From Roseomonas sp. (GTDB taxonomy: Bacteria; Pseudomonadota; Alphaproteobacteria; Acetobacterales; Acetobacteraceae), in NCBI GenBank assembly GCA_020249825.1, contig JADCEX010000392.1, positions 1 to 39,959 of the forward strand: 39,959 bases of DNA, given 5' to 3'. The notes beneath the pieces are model-generated. The model was not told the DNA's origin. It did no database searches and worked only from the letters and a program-made list of their open reading frames with translations. This document shows, piece by piece, positions 26,591-35,342 of this stretch. How positions within the stretch are numbered: position 1 is the first letter of the stretch; every line of letters starts with the position of its first letter. Made by a program: the position numbers and the translations under genes.

Positions 26591-27847
26591 TCAACGTTTT
26601 GCGGGATCGCTCGCCCCATCGCCTTCCAGCACCCGCGCCATGGCGGGAAGGCGCCGGATACCCCAGGCGAGCGCAATAATGGAAAGCAGCACGGCGGCAA
26701 GCGTCGGCAGGGTCATGCCAAAAACCTCTCCGGCCGCACCCAGCAAAAGCGCGCCAAGCGCTGGAAAGGCGCGCACGATCAGGCCCCAAAGGCTGAGTAC
26801 GCGCCCGCGCATCGCGGGGTCTGAGGCGGATTGCGCCAGCGTTTGCGCGCAAATCCCATGCACGGACATGGCCGCGCCCATGATGGCAGCGCAGAGCACG
26901 CCAAAGGGAAACCAGCTTGTCGCGACAAACCCCACCATGGCGAGCGAAATCGCCGCCGGCGCAAAAACCGCGAGTTTGGTGGTGCCATGCATCTTGCCGC
27001 GTGCGGAGACAAAAATACCCGACAATAAGGCGCCCACGCCAAAAGCCGCGGTCAGCACTGCAAGCGCTTCAGCGCCAAGCCCGAATTGCCGTTCCACATA
27101 GGGTGGCAGAATTTCCGGCAGGCTGCGCAACAGCAGCGCCACAATCGCCGCATAGGCCAGGATCGGCCCCAGCCCCGGATGCCCGGCCACGTAGCGCAAC
27201 CCATCGCGCATTTCGCCAAACAGCGATTTGGTTTTCGCATGCCCTTGTCGTTCCTCGGCCGAGACCTTGAGCAAGGGCGTGGTGGCGGTTGCGATGAAAT
27301 AGGCGACCGCATTGGCTGCAATCGCGGGCCATACCCCGGCCACGGCAATCAGCGGCCCGGCCAGCGCCGGCCCCACGAAGCGCGCCACATTGAAGCACAG
27401 CGAATTGAGCCCCACCGCTGCCGTCAAATCATTGCGCGGCACCAGCCCGGGCATGAGCGATTGCCGCGCCGGCTGCGCGAAGGATGAGGCAATGCCGTTC
27501 AGTACCTCCAGCAGCAGCAAGGTATAGATATCAAGCTTATCAAGGGCGATCAGCAGCGCGATCACCGCGGCCATGACGCCGATCATCGCCTGGCTCCAGA
27601 AAGTGAGCTTCAGGCGGTCCGTGCGATCCGCAATGGCGCCCGCAATGGGGCTGACCACCACGGCGGGTGCCAGATCGCAAAACGCCACCATGCCCACCCA
27701 GAAGGCGCTATCGGTCAATTCCCAGGCGAACCAGGAAATGGCGATGCGATGCATCCAAAGCCCGGTCCAGGAAATCAGGGAGGCAGTGAAGAAAACCTTG
27801 GCGTTACGATGGGAAAGCGCGCGCGTCAGGACCGAAAGCGATGCCAT
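26591..27847 (-). CDS. MFS transporter (Bcr/EmrB-or TMS05-like exporter)
   Basis: Multiple hydrophobic segments; MVAFCDLAPAVVVSPIAGAIADRTDRLKL, FAQPARQSLMPGLVPRNDLTAAVGLNSLCFNVARFVGPALAG. Confidence 0.87.
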   Translation of the reverse strand: MASLSVLTRALSHRNAKVFFTASLISWTGLWMHRIAISWFAWELTDSAFWVGMVAFCDLAPAVVVSPIAGAIADRTDRLKLTFWSQAMIGVMAAVIALLIALDKLDIYTLLLLEVLNGIASSFAQPARQSLMPGLVPRNDLTAAVGLNSLCFNVARFVGPALAGPLIAVAGVWPAIAANAVAYFIATATTPLLKVSAEERQGHAKTKSLFGEMRDGLRYVAGHPGLGPILAYAAIVALLLRSLPEILPPYVERQFGLGAEALAVLTAAFGVGALLSGIFVSARGKMHGTTKLAVFAPAAISLAMVGFVATSWFPFGVLCAAIMGAAMSVHGICAQTLAQSASDPAMRGRVLSLWGLIVRAFPALGALLLGAAGEVFGMTLPTLAAVLLSIIALAWGIRRLPAMARVLEGDGASDPAKR

Positions 27848-27862
27848 GCGCGCGGGCTGCCT

Positions 27863-28219
27863 TCAGCGCCGCGCGCGGATATTCTGCGGGCGTTGCGCGC
27901 CTGGATCAACCGGCGCCTGACCTGTGCCGGCATTGCGGATGCAATCCCTGATCAGCTCATCACGCAAGGTTTGCTGCTGGAAATTGTCCGAACGCAGCCG
28001 TGCGGTCGGCACATCATTTGTCATGTCGCTATCGCCGAAATTCGAATCCCGGCGCATCAGCTGGCCGCGTTCACGGAAGGCGATCACACGCTCAGCTTCC
28101 TGGGTGCAGATGCGGAGCAATTCCGGCGTGGCGCCAGCCGCCGCAGCGCGTGTTGAAGGCGGCGCTTCCTGCTGCGCGCAGGCGGCCAGAACAAGAAGCA
28201 GGGGGAAAAATCGGATCAT
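27863..28219 (-). CDS. Hypothetical small lipoprotein
   Basis: MIRFFPLLLVLAACAQQEAPP: signal peptide with LAAC lipobox; start overlaps upstream stop (ATGA). Confidence 0.6.
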   Translation of the reverse strand: MIRFFPLLLVLAACAQQEAPPSTRAAAAGATPELLRICTQEAERVIAFRERGQLMRRDSNFGDSDMTNDVPTARLRSDNFQQQTLRDELIRDCIRNAGTGQAPVDPGAQRPQNIRARR

Positions 28220-28710
28220 GAGGGGGCTCCCGCCGGAATCGCGCGGGACAATAGCGCGGTAAGGCCGGCTTCGTCGAACCGGCCCGCCGGATCAAGCGGC
28301 AGGCTGGCCGCAGCGCGGAGCAGGGCAGGGTGCAATTCCGCCCCGGTCGTGCGGATTGTGAAAAACCCCTTGAGCCGCGCCATGCGCCCCATGGCTTCGA
28401 TCAACGCAAGCAACCTTAAGCAAATCGCGAGGCCCTGAGGGGTCGCGAGGCCATGGCGCGCATCCACCGCTTCCGCCCAGCAGGCGGCATCAGCATCAGC
28501 CAGGAGCAATTCCATCGCCTCCCCATCCGTACGGCGAAACACCAGCCGGCGCGGGCTGCCCCAAATCTCCGCCCCCGCCGCACCACGCGCCGCTTCCCAG
28601 GCGCCGAGCAGATCGCGCGCGGTGACGGCGGGCGTTTCCTCGGGCGGGAAGGGGATGGCGTAGGTCAGCGCCCCATCGGCGCTTGGGATGATCCTGATTG
28701 AGCTGGTCAT
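28216..28710 (-). CDS. Hypothetical protein
   Basis: Codon-biased ORF coupled to the downstream lipoprotein ORF by a 4-nt overlap; start at ATG 28710 (MTSSIRIIPSADG). Confidence 0.55.
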   Translation of the reverse strand: MTSSIRIIPSADGALTYAIPFPPEETPAVTARDLLGAWEAARGAAGAEIWGSPRRLVFRRTDGEAMELLLADADAACWAEAVDARHGLATPQGLAICLRLLALIEAMGRMARLKGFFTIRTTGAELHPALLRAAASLPLDPAGRFDEAGLTALLSRAIPAGAPS

Positions 28711-28802
28711 GCGCCCCCTTTTTGGACCGGCTGGGCGCGCCGCGCCAGCCATGATCGTGGGCGCCGCTTGACGCCGGCCATGGGCGCGGCACTCTTTGCC
28801 CC

Positions 28803-30080
28803 ATGACCGAAATCGCAGACCTGACCGCATCCGAAGCCGCGCGGCGCATTGCCACGGGTTCCCTGACCGCTTCTGCCCTGGCTGAGGCTTGCCTTGCCCG
28901 CATCACCGCGCGTGAGCCTGAGGTGCGCGCCTTTGCCTGGCTTGACCCCGCTTTGGTGCGGCGCGGGGCAGCGGCCTTTGACAAGGGCGGGCCGCCGGCG
29001 CCGCTCAAGGGTATTCCGTTTGGCGTGAAGGATGTGCTCGATACTGCCGATATGCCCTCCCAATATGGCTCACCGATTTGGGCGGGGCATCGGCCACGCA
29101 GTGATTCGGCAGCGGTCGCCATGGCGCGGGCGGCCGGCGCGCTGATTATCGGCAAAACCATCACGACTGAATTCGCCACGCGCCACCCGGGGGCCACGAC
29201 CAACCCGGCCAATAAGCACCACACGCCGGGCGGGTCTTCATCCGGTTCGGCAGCCGGCGTGGCGGCAGGCTTCTTCCCGCTATCCTTCGGCACGCAAACC
29301 GGCGGCAGCATCATCCGCCCGGCGGCGTTTTGCGGCATTGTCGGCTTCAAGCCGAGTTTTGGTGCCATCCATCGCGGCGGCATGAAGGTGATCAGCGAAA
29401 GCCATGACACGATTGGCGTCATGGCGCGCAGTGTTGCTGATTGCGCGCTTTCCATGGGCGCGATGACCGGGCGGGATTACGGCAAGCCCGAGGAAAAACT
29501 GCCCCGCGCGCCGCGCCTGGCCTTCACCCTTGGCCCGCCCGCGGCCAAGGCAGCGCCCGAGACTTTGGCCCTGATGGAACGCGCCATCGCGGCATGTCGC
29601 CGTGCGGGCGCAGAGGTGGTGGAAATCACCCTGCCTGAGGTGATGACCGAAGCTTTTGAAGCCCATGAATATGTGACGAATATGGAAGGGCTATATTCCT
29701 TGGGATGGGAGTTGGTTGCGGCGCGGGCGCAGCTTTCCGATGTCATCAAGGAAAAGCTGGATTGGGCGAAGCGCTTCCCAACCGCGCAGCTTGATGCGTG
29801 CAAGCTGGTGCAAGCCAAGGCGCGCGCGGCGCTGCCCGGCGCGATTGAGGGCTTTGATGCGGTGATCACGGCCTCTGCCGCCGGGGAAGCGCCGGCGGGG
29901 ATTGGCTGGACGGGTGATCCTTCCTTCAATTCGCTCTGGACGCTGCTGCATGGGCCATGCGTGACGGTGCCGGCGGGGGCAGGGCCGAAGGGCTTGCCGC
30001 TTGGCGTGCAAATTGCCGGGCGCATCGGCGAAGATGCGAAGGTGCTGGCGATTGGGGAATGGGTGAGCCAGGCGCTGTGA
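28803..30080 (+). CDS. Amidase (amidase signature family)
   Basis: GIPFGVKDVLDTADMPSQYGS, GKTITTEFATRHPGATTNP, HTPGGSSSGSAAGVAAGFFPLSFGTQTGGSIIRPAAFCGIVGFKPSFG: Ser-cisSer-Lys amidase signature. Confidence 0.93.
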   Translation: MTEIADLTASEAARRIATGSLTASALAEACLARITAREPEVRAFAWLDPALVRRGAAAFDKGGPPAPLKGIPFGVKDVLDTADMPSQYGSPIWAGHRPRSDSAAVAMARAAGALIIGKTITTEFATRHPGATTNPANKHHTPGGSSSGSAAGVAAGFFPLSFGTQTGGSIIRPAAFCGIVGFKPSFGAIHRGGMKVISESHDTIGVMARSVADCALSMGAMTGRDYGKPEEKLPRAPRLAFTLGPPAAKAAPETLALMERAIAACRRAGAEVVEITLPEVMTEAFEAHEYVTNMEGLYSLGWELVAARAQLSDVIKEKLDWAKRFPTAQLDACKLVQAKARAALPGAIEGFDAVITASAAGEAPAGIGWTGDPSFNSLWTLLHGPCVTVPAGAGPKGLPLGVQIAGRIGEDAKVLAIGEWVSQAL

Positions 30081-30099
30081 AGCGCCTGACGCAACACCT

Positions 30100-31071
30100 T
30101 TACTGCGGCTGAATGCCAGCTGCGCGCACCACCGTCGCCCAGCGATCTACTTCTGAGCGCACGAGCCGCGCCAACGCTTCCGGCCCCTGCTGATCCGCGG
30201 CTGCGGGGATGGAGCCCAGATCCTCAATGCGCTTGCGGATGGCGGGGTCGTTCAGGGCAGCACGCAAAGCCTCATCCAGCTTTTGCACCACGGGGGTGGG
30301 TGTGCCGCGCGGGGCGAAAATCGCGTTCCAGCCTTGGAAGATATAGTCAGGCACCCCGGCTTCGGGCGCTGAGGGAACGCCGGGCGCATTGGGGTTGCGG
30401 GTGGTGGCGGCGGTCAGCAGGCCGCGCATGGTACCGGCCTGGATTTGCGGCACGGCGGCGGGGGCCAGCAGGCAGGCGCTATCCACCTGCTGCGCCACCA
30501 CATCATTCAAGGCTGGACCCTCGCCGCGATAGGGGATTTCATTCATCCGCGCGCCGGTCAAATGCGTGAACAGCGAACAGGCCAAATGATTGGTGGAACC
30601 AATCCCCGCATTGGCATTGGAAACCTGGCCCGGATTGGCGCGGACTCGGGCGAGGAATTCCTGCATGGTCTGCGCGGGGAAGCCATTGCGCACCACGAAA
30701 AACAGCGGCGTGCCGGCAATCAGCCCAATCGGCTGCAATTCGCGCGGGTCATATTGGATGGCACGATAAATTGAAGGTGCCGCCGAATGGCTGCCAAGGC
30801 TGCCGACGGTCAGCGTATAGCCATCCGGCGCCGCTTGCGCGCCGCGCGCCCCGCCAATGGTGCCGCCGGCGCCGGAGACATTTTCCACCGTCACGCGCTG
30901 ACCGAGCGTCTTCATCATGTGATCGGCCACAATGCGCGCCAGCACATCAGTGGCGCCGCCAGGGGCAAAGACCACGATCATATTGATGGTGCGATTGGGG
31001 AAATCCTGCGCGGCGGCGGGCTGCGCCAGGCCAAGGAACAGCGCGGCCAGGGCCGTGACGATGCGTTTCAT
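30100..31071 (-). CDS. Tripartite tricarboxylate transporter (Bug/TctC) substrate-binding protein
   Basis: Signal peptide MKRIVTALAALFLGLAQPAAAQ; FPNRTINMIVVFAPGGATDVLARIVADHM, VTVENVSGAGGTIGGARGAQAAPDGYTL, GWNAIFAPRGTPTPVVQKLDEALRAAL. Confidence 0.93.
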   Translation of the reverse strand: MKRIVTALAALFLGLAQPAAAQDFPNRTINMIVVFAPGGATDVLARIVADHMMKTLGQRVTVENVSGAGGTIGGARGAQAAPDGYTLTVGSLGSHSAAPSIYRAIQYDPRELQPIGLIAGTPLFFVVRNGFPAQTMQEFLARVRANPGQVSNANAGIGSTNHLACSLFTHLTGARMNEIPYRGEGPALNDVVAQQVDSACLLAPAAVPQIQAGTMRGLLTAATTRNPNAPGVPSAPEAGVPDYIFQGWNAIFAPRGTPTPVVQKLDEALRAALNDPAIRKRIEDLGSIPAAADQQGPEALARLVRSEVDRWATVVRAAGIQPQ

Positions 31072-31220
31072 GATGCTTCCTCCCGTTGGGCACTCTGGCG
31101 GGTTTGCCCCGTTCTGCCCTAAGCATGGAAGCTTCCCCTTGCCCCCGCCGTCAAGCGCCACCCCTTGCGCGGCTGCCTTGGGCGTTTCAGGGTCTGGCGG
31201 AGCAAGACCAGGAGAACCCC

Positions 31221-32189
31221 ATGCTGCCGCCGCGCGAGAAAATGACCATCTGCTTCGCCCATGTCGCCTATCGCTTTGCCGATCGCTTCGCGCTGCGCGG
31301 CGCGGGGATTGATTTCTTTGAGGTGCGCAATCGGGATGATCTGGATGCGCGGATTGCGGGTGCCGATGTGCTGGTCTGTTCCGGGCTGTGGCGGAATGAT
31401 TTGCCGAAGCTGTCGCCCCGCTTGCGCTTCGTGCAATCCGCCAGCGCCGGGACGGATCAATATGACCGCGATGTGCTGCGCGCGGCGGGTATCCGGCTTG
31501 CCAGCGCGCAGGGTTGCAATGCCAATGCCGTCAGCGAACATGCTATTGCATTGATGCTTGGCATTTTGCGCCGCGTGCCGGAAGCGCGCGACAATCAGGC
31601 CAAGCGCTTCTGGCGCGGCATGATGGGCGATTTCGCCAAGCGTGAGGATGAAGCCGGCGGCAAGACGGTGATTGTGGTCGGCACCGGGCGCATTGGCGGG
31701 CGCATTGCGCGCATCTGCAAGGCTTTGGATATGCAGGTGATTGGCGTGCGCCGTGATGCTTCAGCCGGCGCCAATGGTGCGGATGAGGTACATGCCTTCA
31801 CCAACCTGCCCGCCCTTCTGCCGCGCGCGGATTTCGTTGTGCTGGCCTGCCCGCTGACGGATGAAACGCGTGGCCTGATTGGCGCTGCCGCGCTTGCCGC
31901 CATGAAACCAACCGCGCATCTGGTGAATGTCGCGCGCGGGCGTGTGGTGGATGAACCGGCGCTGATTGAAGCCTTGCAGGCCGGGCGCATCGCCGGTGCC
32001 GCTTTGGATGTGACGGTGGATGAACCCTTGCCGGAAGCAAGCCCGCTTTGGACCATGCCCAATGTGCTGATCACGCCGCATACGGGGGGTGAGACTCACA
32101 AGTATGAAGACAATGTGTTGGACATGATGATGGAAAACCTGAACCGGCAATGGCGGGGCGAGACCGCGCTGTTCAACCAGATTGTTTGA
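31221..32189 (+). CDS. D-2-hydroxyacid dehydrogenase (NAD-dependent)
   Basis: VIVVGTGRIGGRIARICKALDMQVIGVRRD, VNVARGRVVDEPALIEALQAGRIAGAALDVTVDEPLPEASPLWTMPNVLITPHTGG; GGAG SD before ATG 31221. Confidence 0.9.
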   Translation: MLPPREKMTICFAHVAYRFADRFALRGAGIDFFEVRNRDDLDARIAGADVLVCSGLWRNDLPKLSPRLRFVQSASAGTDQYDRDVLRAAGIRLASAQGCNANAVSEHAIALMLGILRRVPEARDNQAKRFWRGMMGDFAKREDEAGGKTVIVVGTGRIGGRIARICKALDMQVIGVRRDASAGANGADEVHAFTNLPALLPRADFVVLACPLTDETRGLIGAAALAAMKPTAHLVNVARGRVVDEPALIEALQAGRIAGAALDVTVDEPLPEASPLWTMPNVLITPHTGGETHKYEDNVLDMMMENLNRQWRGETALFNQIV

Positions 32190-32197
32190 GGCGCCCC

Positions 32198-33589
32198 ATG
32201 TCCAGCCGTGAAGGCGCGCTTGCCCGTGCCGCAACTTACTTCGATGATGGCAGCTACAAGCAATTGCTGACCGATCTTGTCGCCATCCCCTCCACCGCGC
32301 AGGAACCAGGCCATGAGGCGGATTTGCGCCATTATTTGGAAGGCGCCATCGGGCCTTGGCTGGAAAGGCTCGGCTTTGCCGTCACCATCCATCCCAACCC
32401 GCTGGAAGGCTTTGGCCCGATTTTGACGGGGGTGCGGATTGAAGATGCAGCGAAGCCAACCGTGCTGCTTTATGGCCATGGTGACACGGTGCGCGGCCTG
32501 GATGATCAATGGCGCCCAGGGCTGAAGCCTTGGGAATTATACGAAGAAGATGGCCGCTGGTATGGCCGCGGTTCCGCCGACAATAAAGGCCAGCACGCGT
32601 TGAACATAGCGGCGCTTGAAGCGGTGCTGGCCGAACGCGGCGGCAAGCTTGGCTTCAATGTGAAGATCATTCTGGAAATGGCGGAAGAACGGGGATCACG
32701 CGGCTTGCGTGAATTCGTCGCCGCGCATCGAGATTTGCTCGCCGCTGATGTGCTGATCGCGTCAGATGGGCCGCGTGTGGAACCGGATGTGCCCACCATC
32801 GCCACCGGCACACGCGGCATTTTCCAATTTGACCTGGTGCTGAAGCTGCGCCCCGGCGGTGTGCATTCCGGCCATTGGGGCGGGCTGACCACGGACCCCG
32901 CCATTCGGCTCAGCCACGCCATCGGCGCCATTATTGATGCGCGTGGCAAGATCCTGGTGCGCGATTGGCTGCCGCAAAATGGCGTGCCGGCGGAAGTGCG
33001 CGGCGTGCTGGATGGCTGCCCGGTGGGTGGCGGCGAAGGGGCCGCCACGATTGATGCCGATTGGGGTGAGCCGGGCCTGACGCCGGCTGAGAAAATCTAT
33101 GGCTGGAACAGCTTCATTGTGCTCGCCATGCTGTCCGGCAAGCCGGATGCACCGGTGAATGCCGTCGCACCCGATGCGCGCGCCACCTGCCATATCCGCT
33201 ACACCGTGGACACAGACCCGAACACCTTTGAAGCCGCGTTGCGCCGGCATTTCAATGAACAGGGTTTTGCCGACATTGTGATTGAAAATGCCGGGGTGCG
33301 CATGGCCGCTTCCCGCACGCCGCCCAATCACCCCTGGGTGCGTTGGGCGCAGGACAGCATGCAGAAAACGCTGGGTAAGCGCGTGCAGATCATCCCGAAT
33401 TCCTCGGGCGGGCTGCCCGGGGATGTGTTTGTGGACCATATCGGCGTGCCGCTGGTCTGGGTGCCGCATTCCTATAATGGCTGCAAGCAGCACGGGCCGG
33501 ATGAGCATTTCCTGATTGCGCCGGCGCGGGAGGGTATTTTGGCCTTCACCGGCATGTGGTGGGATTTGGGGCAGGGGGGCACTCCCTGA
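32198..33589 (+). CDS. M20 family metallopeptidase
   Basis: VLLYGHGDTVRGLDDQWRPGLKPWELYEEDGRWYGRGSADNKGQHALNIAALEAVL, EMAEERGSRGLREF. Confidence 0.9.
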   Translation: MSSREGALARAATYFDDGSYKQLLTDLVAIPSTAQEPGHEADLRHYLEGAIGPWLERLGFAVTIHPNPLEGFGPILTGVRIEDAAKPTVLLYGHGDTVRGLDDQWRPGLKPWELYEEDGRWYGRGSADNKGQHALNIAALEAVLAERGGKLGFNVKIILEMAEERGSRGLREFVAAHRDLLAADVLIASDGPRVEPDVPTIATGTRGIFQFDLVLKLRPGGVHSGHWGGLTTDPAIRLSHAIGAIIDARGKILVRDWLPQNGVPAEVRGVLDGCPVGGGEGAATIDADWGEPGLTPAEKIYGWNSFIVLAMLSGKPDAPVNAVAPDARATCHIRYTVDTDPNTFEAALRRHFNEQGFADIVIENAGVRMAASRTPPNHPWVRWAQDSMQKTLGKRVQIIPNSSGGLPGDVFVDHIGVPLVWVPHSYNGCKQHGPDEHFLIAPAREGILAFTGMWWDLGQGGTP

Positions 33590-33695
33590 CCGCCGTTACC
33601 TTTCTTCACGCGCGCTCTGCGCTGGCGCAATGCGGCTGTTACAGAAGGGGCGCATAAGTCCCTTCACGGCACACCGCCGTTTGCAGGAGTTTGAT

Positions 33696-34271
33696 ATGTC
33701 TTCAAGAACAACCCGGACCCTTGTGCTGGCTTCTGTCTTCGCCCTTGGCGCGGCAGGCCTGGCCAGCGCGCAGCCCGGCCCAGGCCCGCAAGGCCCAGGG
33801 CCTCATCACATGCATCAGATGCATCACGGCCAGCGCGGTGATGGCATGATGGGCTTTGCCGCCGGCGAGGCTTTTGCCCGCGCCGACGCCAATAATGACG
33901 GCAAGGTGACGCGTGACGAAGCCAATGCCTGGCTTGCCGCGCGTTTCGCGGAAATTGACACCAATAAGGATGGTGGCCTGACGATCGAAGAAATCCGCGC
34001 CTTCTATACCGCCCGCCGTGGTGAAGGCCGTGGCCCGCCAGAGGGCATGCGCGAACGCATGGAAACACGCCAGGCGGCGCGCTTCCGCTTTGTGGATGCC
34101 GATCTGGATGGCAAGATCAGTTTGCCTGAATTGCGCGTGATGGCGGACGCCATGTTCCGTTCCATGGATGCGGATGGTGATGGCGCATTGACGCGCGCCG
34201 AAGTGCAGCGCCGTGGCCACCGCGGCGATGGACCACGCCCGCAAGTGCCGGGGCAGCCCGCGCCGCGCTAA
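33696..34271 (+). CDS. Secreted EF-hand domain protein with His/Met-rich N-terminus
   Basis: Signal peptide RTLVLASVFALGAAGLASAQ; PHHMHQMHHGQRGDGMMG; four EF-hand-like loops DANNDGKVTRDE, DTNKDGGLTIEE, DADLDGKISLPE, DADGDGALTRAE. Confidence 0.85.
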   Translation: MSSRTTRTLVLASVFALGAAGLASAQPGPGPQGPGPHHMHQMHHGQRGDGMMGFAAGEAFARADANNDGKVTRDEANAWLAARFAEIDTNKDGGLTIEEIRAFYTARRGEGRGPPEGMRERMETRQAARFRFVDADLDGKISLPELRVMADAMFRSMDADGDGALTRAEVQRRGHRGDGPRPQVPGQPAPR

Positions 34272-34286
34272 GAAACCTACTTGGGA

Positions 34287-34318
34287 TGACGCGCAAGCCG
34301 GGGCGCGTCAGCCCTTTT
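34287..34318 (+). terminator. Intrinsic terminator after EF-hand gene
   Basis: TGACGCGC-aagccggg-GCGCGTCA followed by GCCCTTTTT. Confidence 0.65.
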
Positions 34319-35207
34319 TGGCCGCGATCTTTGCCGCAATCGCCAGAATGCGTTCTGCCTTTTGCACAATCGGGTAATCCACGAAGCGCCCATCCACCTG
34401 GATGGAGGCAAGCCCGCCCGCTTCCGCCTCAGCAAAGGCTTCAACAATGCGCTTGGCGCGGGTGATTTCCGCATCAGGCGGGGAATAGGCAGCATTGGCG
34501 GGCGCGATTTGATCCGGGTGGATACATAGCCTGCCCTGAAAGCCCAGCACCGCGCCGCGCGTGCAGGAAGCTTCGAACGCGGCGGTTTCGCGCAATTCGA
34601 TAAACACCGTATCAATGGGTGGCTCCAAGCCAGCCGCGCGGGAGGCAAGGACAAATTCGCTGCGTGCGGGCGCCAATTCATCCTCCGTGAGCGTCCAGGT
34701 AATGCCGAGATCGGTGGTATAATCCCCCGCGCCAAAGGCCAACCGCTTGACGCGACCAGAAGGCAGCGCCGCCGCAGCGCGTGCCAAATCGCGCAAAGCC
34801 ACCAGCCCGCGCGCGGTTTCAACAATAGGCATCAGGTCTATGCCGCCCACGGGCAGGCCGCGTTCGGCTTCCAGATTGCCAATCATCCAATCCACCGCCA
34901 GCAGTTGTCCGGCATCTTCCAGCTTGGGCAGCACAATGCCATCCAGCTTGGCGCCGATCACCGCCTGCAGATCGCCAAAGCAGAATGGCGTATCAAAGGC
35001 ATTCACGCGCACATAGGCGCGGCATTGGCGCGGGTTTTCCAAGGCTGCTCGCACTGCGCCACGCGCCGCCGGCTTGGCGGCGATGGCAACCGCATCTTCA
35101 AGATCGAGAATGGCCGCATCTGCCCCGACCTGAAGCACTTTTTCCGCGCGGCGTGGGTGATCACCTGGCGCAAACAGGAAACTGCGATTGGGACCGGGTG
35201 CGTTCAT
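34308..35207 (-). CDS. HpcH/HpaI-family CoA ester lyase (citramalyl-/malyl-CoA lyase-like)
   Basis: RSFLFAPGDHPRRAEKVLQVGADAAILDLEDAV, PIVETARGLVALRDL, LAFGAGDYTTDLG, GFQGRLCIHPDQIAPANAAYSP: CitE-like motifs. Confidence 0.9.
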   Translation of the reverse strand: MNAPGPNRSFLFAPGDHPRRAEKVLQVGADAAILDLEDAVAIAAKPAARGAVRAALENPRQCRAYVRVNAFDTPFCFGDLQAVIGAKLDGIVLPKLEDAGQLLAVDWMIGNLEAERGLPVGGIDLMPIVETARGLVALRDLARAAAALPSGRVKRLAFGAGDYTTDLGITWTLTEDELAPARSEFVLASRAAGLEPPIDTVFIELRETAAFEASCTRGAVLGFQGRLCIHPDQIAPANAAYSPPDAEITRAKRIVEAFAEAEAGGLASIQVDGRFVDYPIVQKAERILAIAAKIAAKKG

Positions 35208-35342
35208 CTCTGTCTCTTTCTTGGCGTGTTGTGCCTCATGCGATGCTTACAATTTCACAGCCGTGCTCCCGCGCCAAGGCCAGAGCTTTACAGCCCCGCC
35301 AAGCCATGCCGAAATGCCGCAAAACCCTAAGGAGGAACCGCA

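Noticed and set aside
28729-28750. GGCTGGGCGCGCCGCGCCAGCC near-palindrome upstream of the amidase
   Set aside because: Imperfect, low-complexity GC sequence likely to arise by chance at this base composition.
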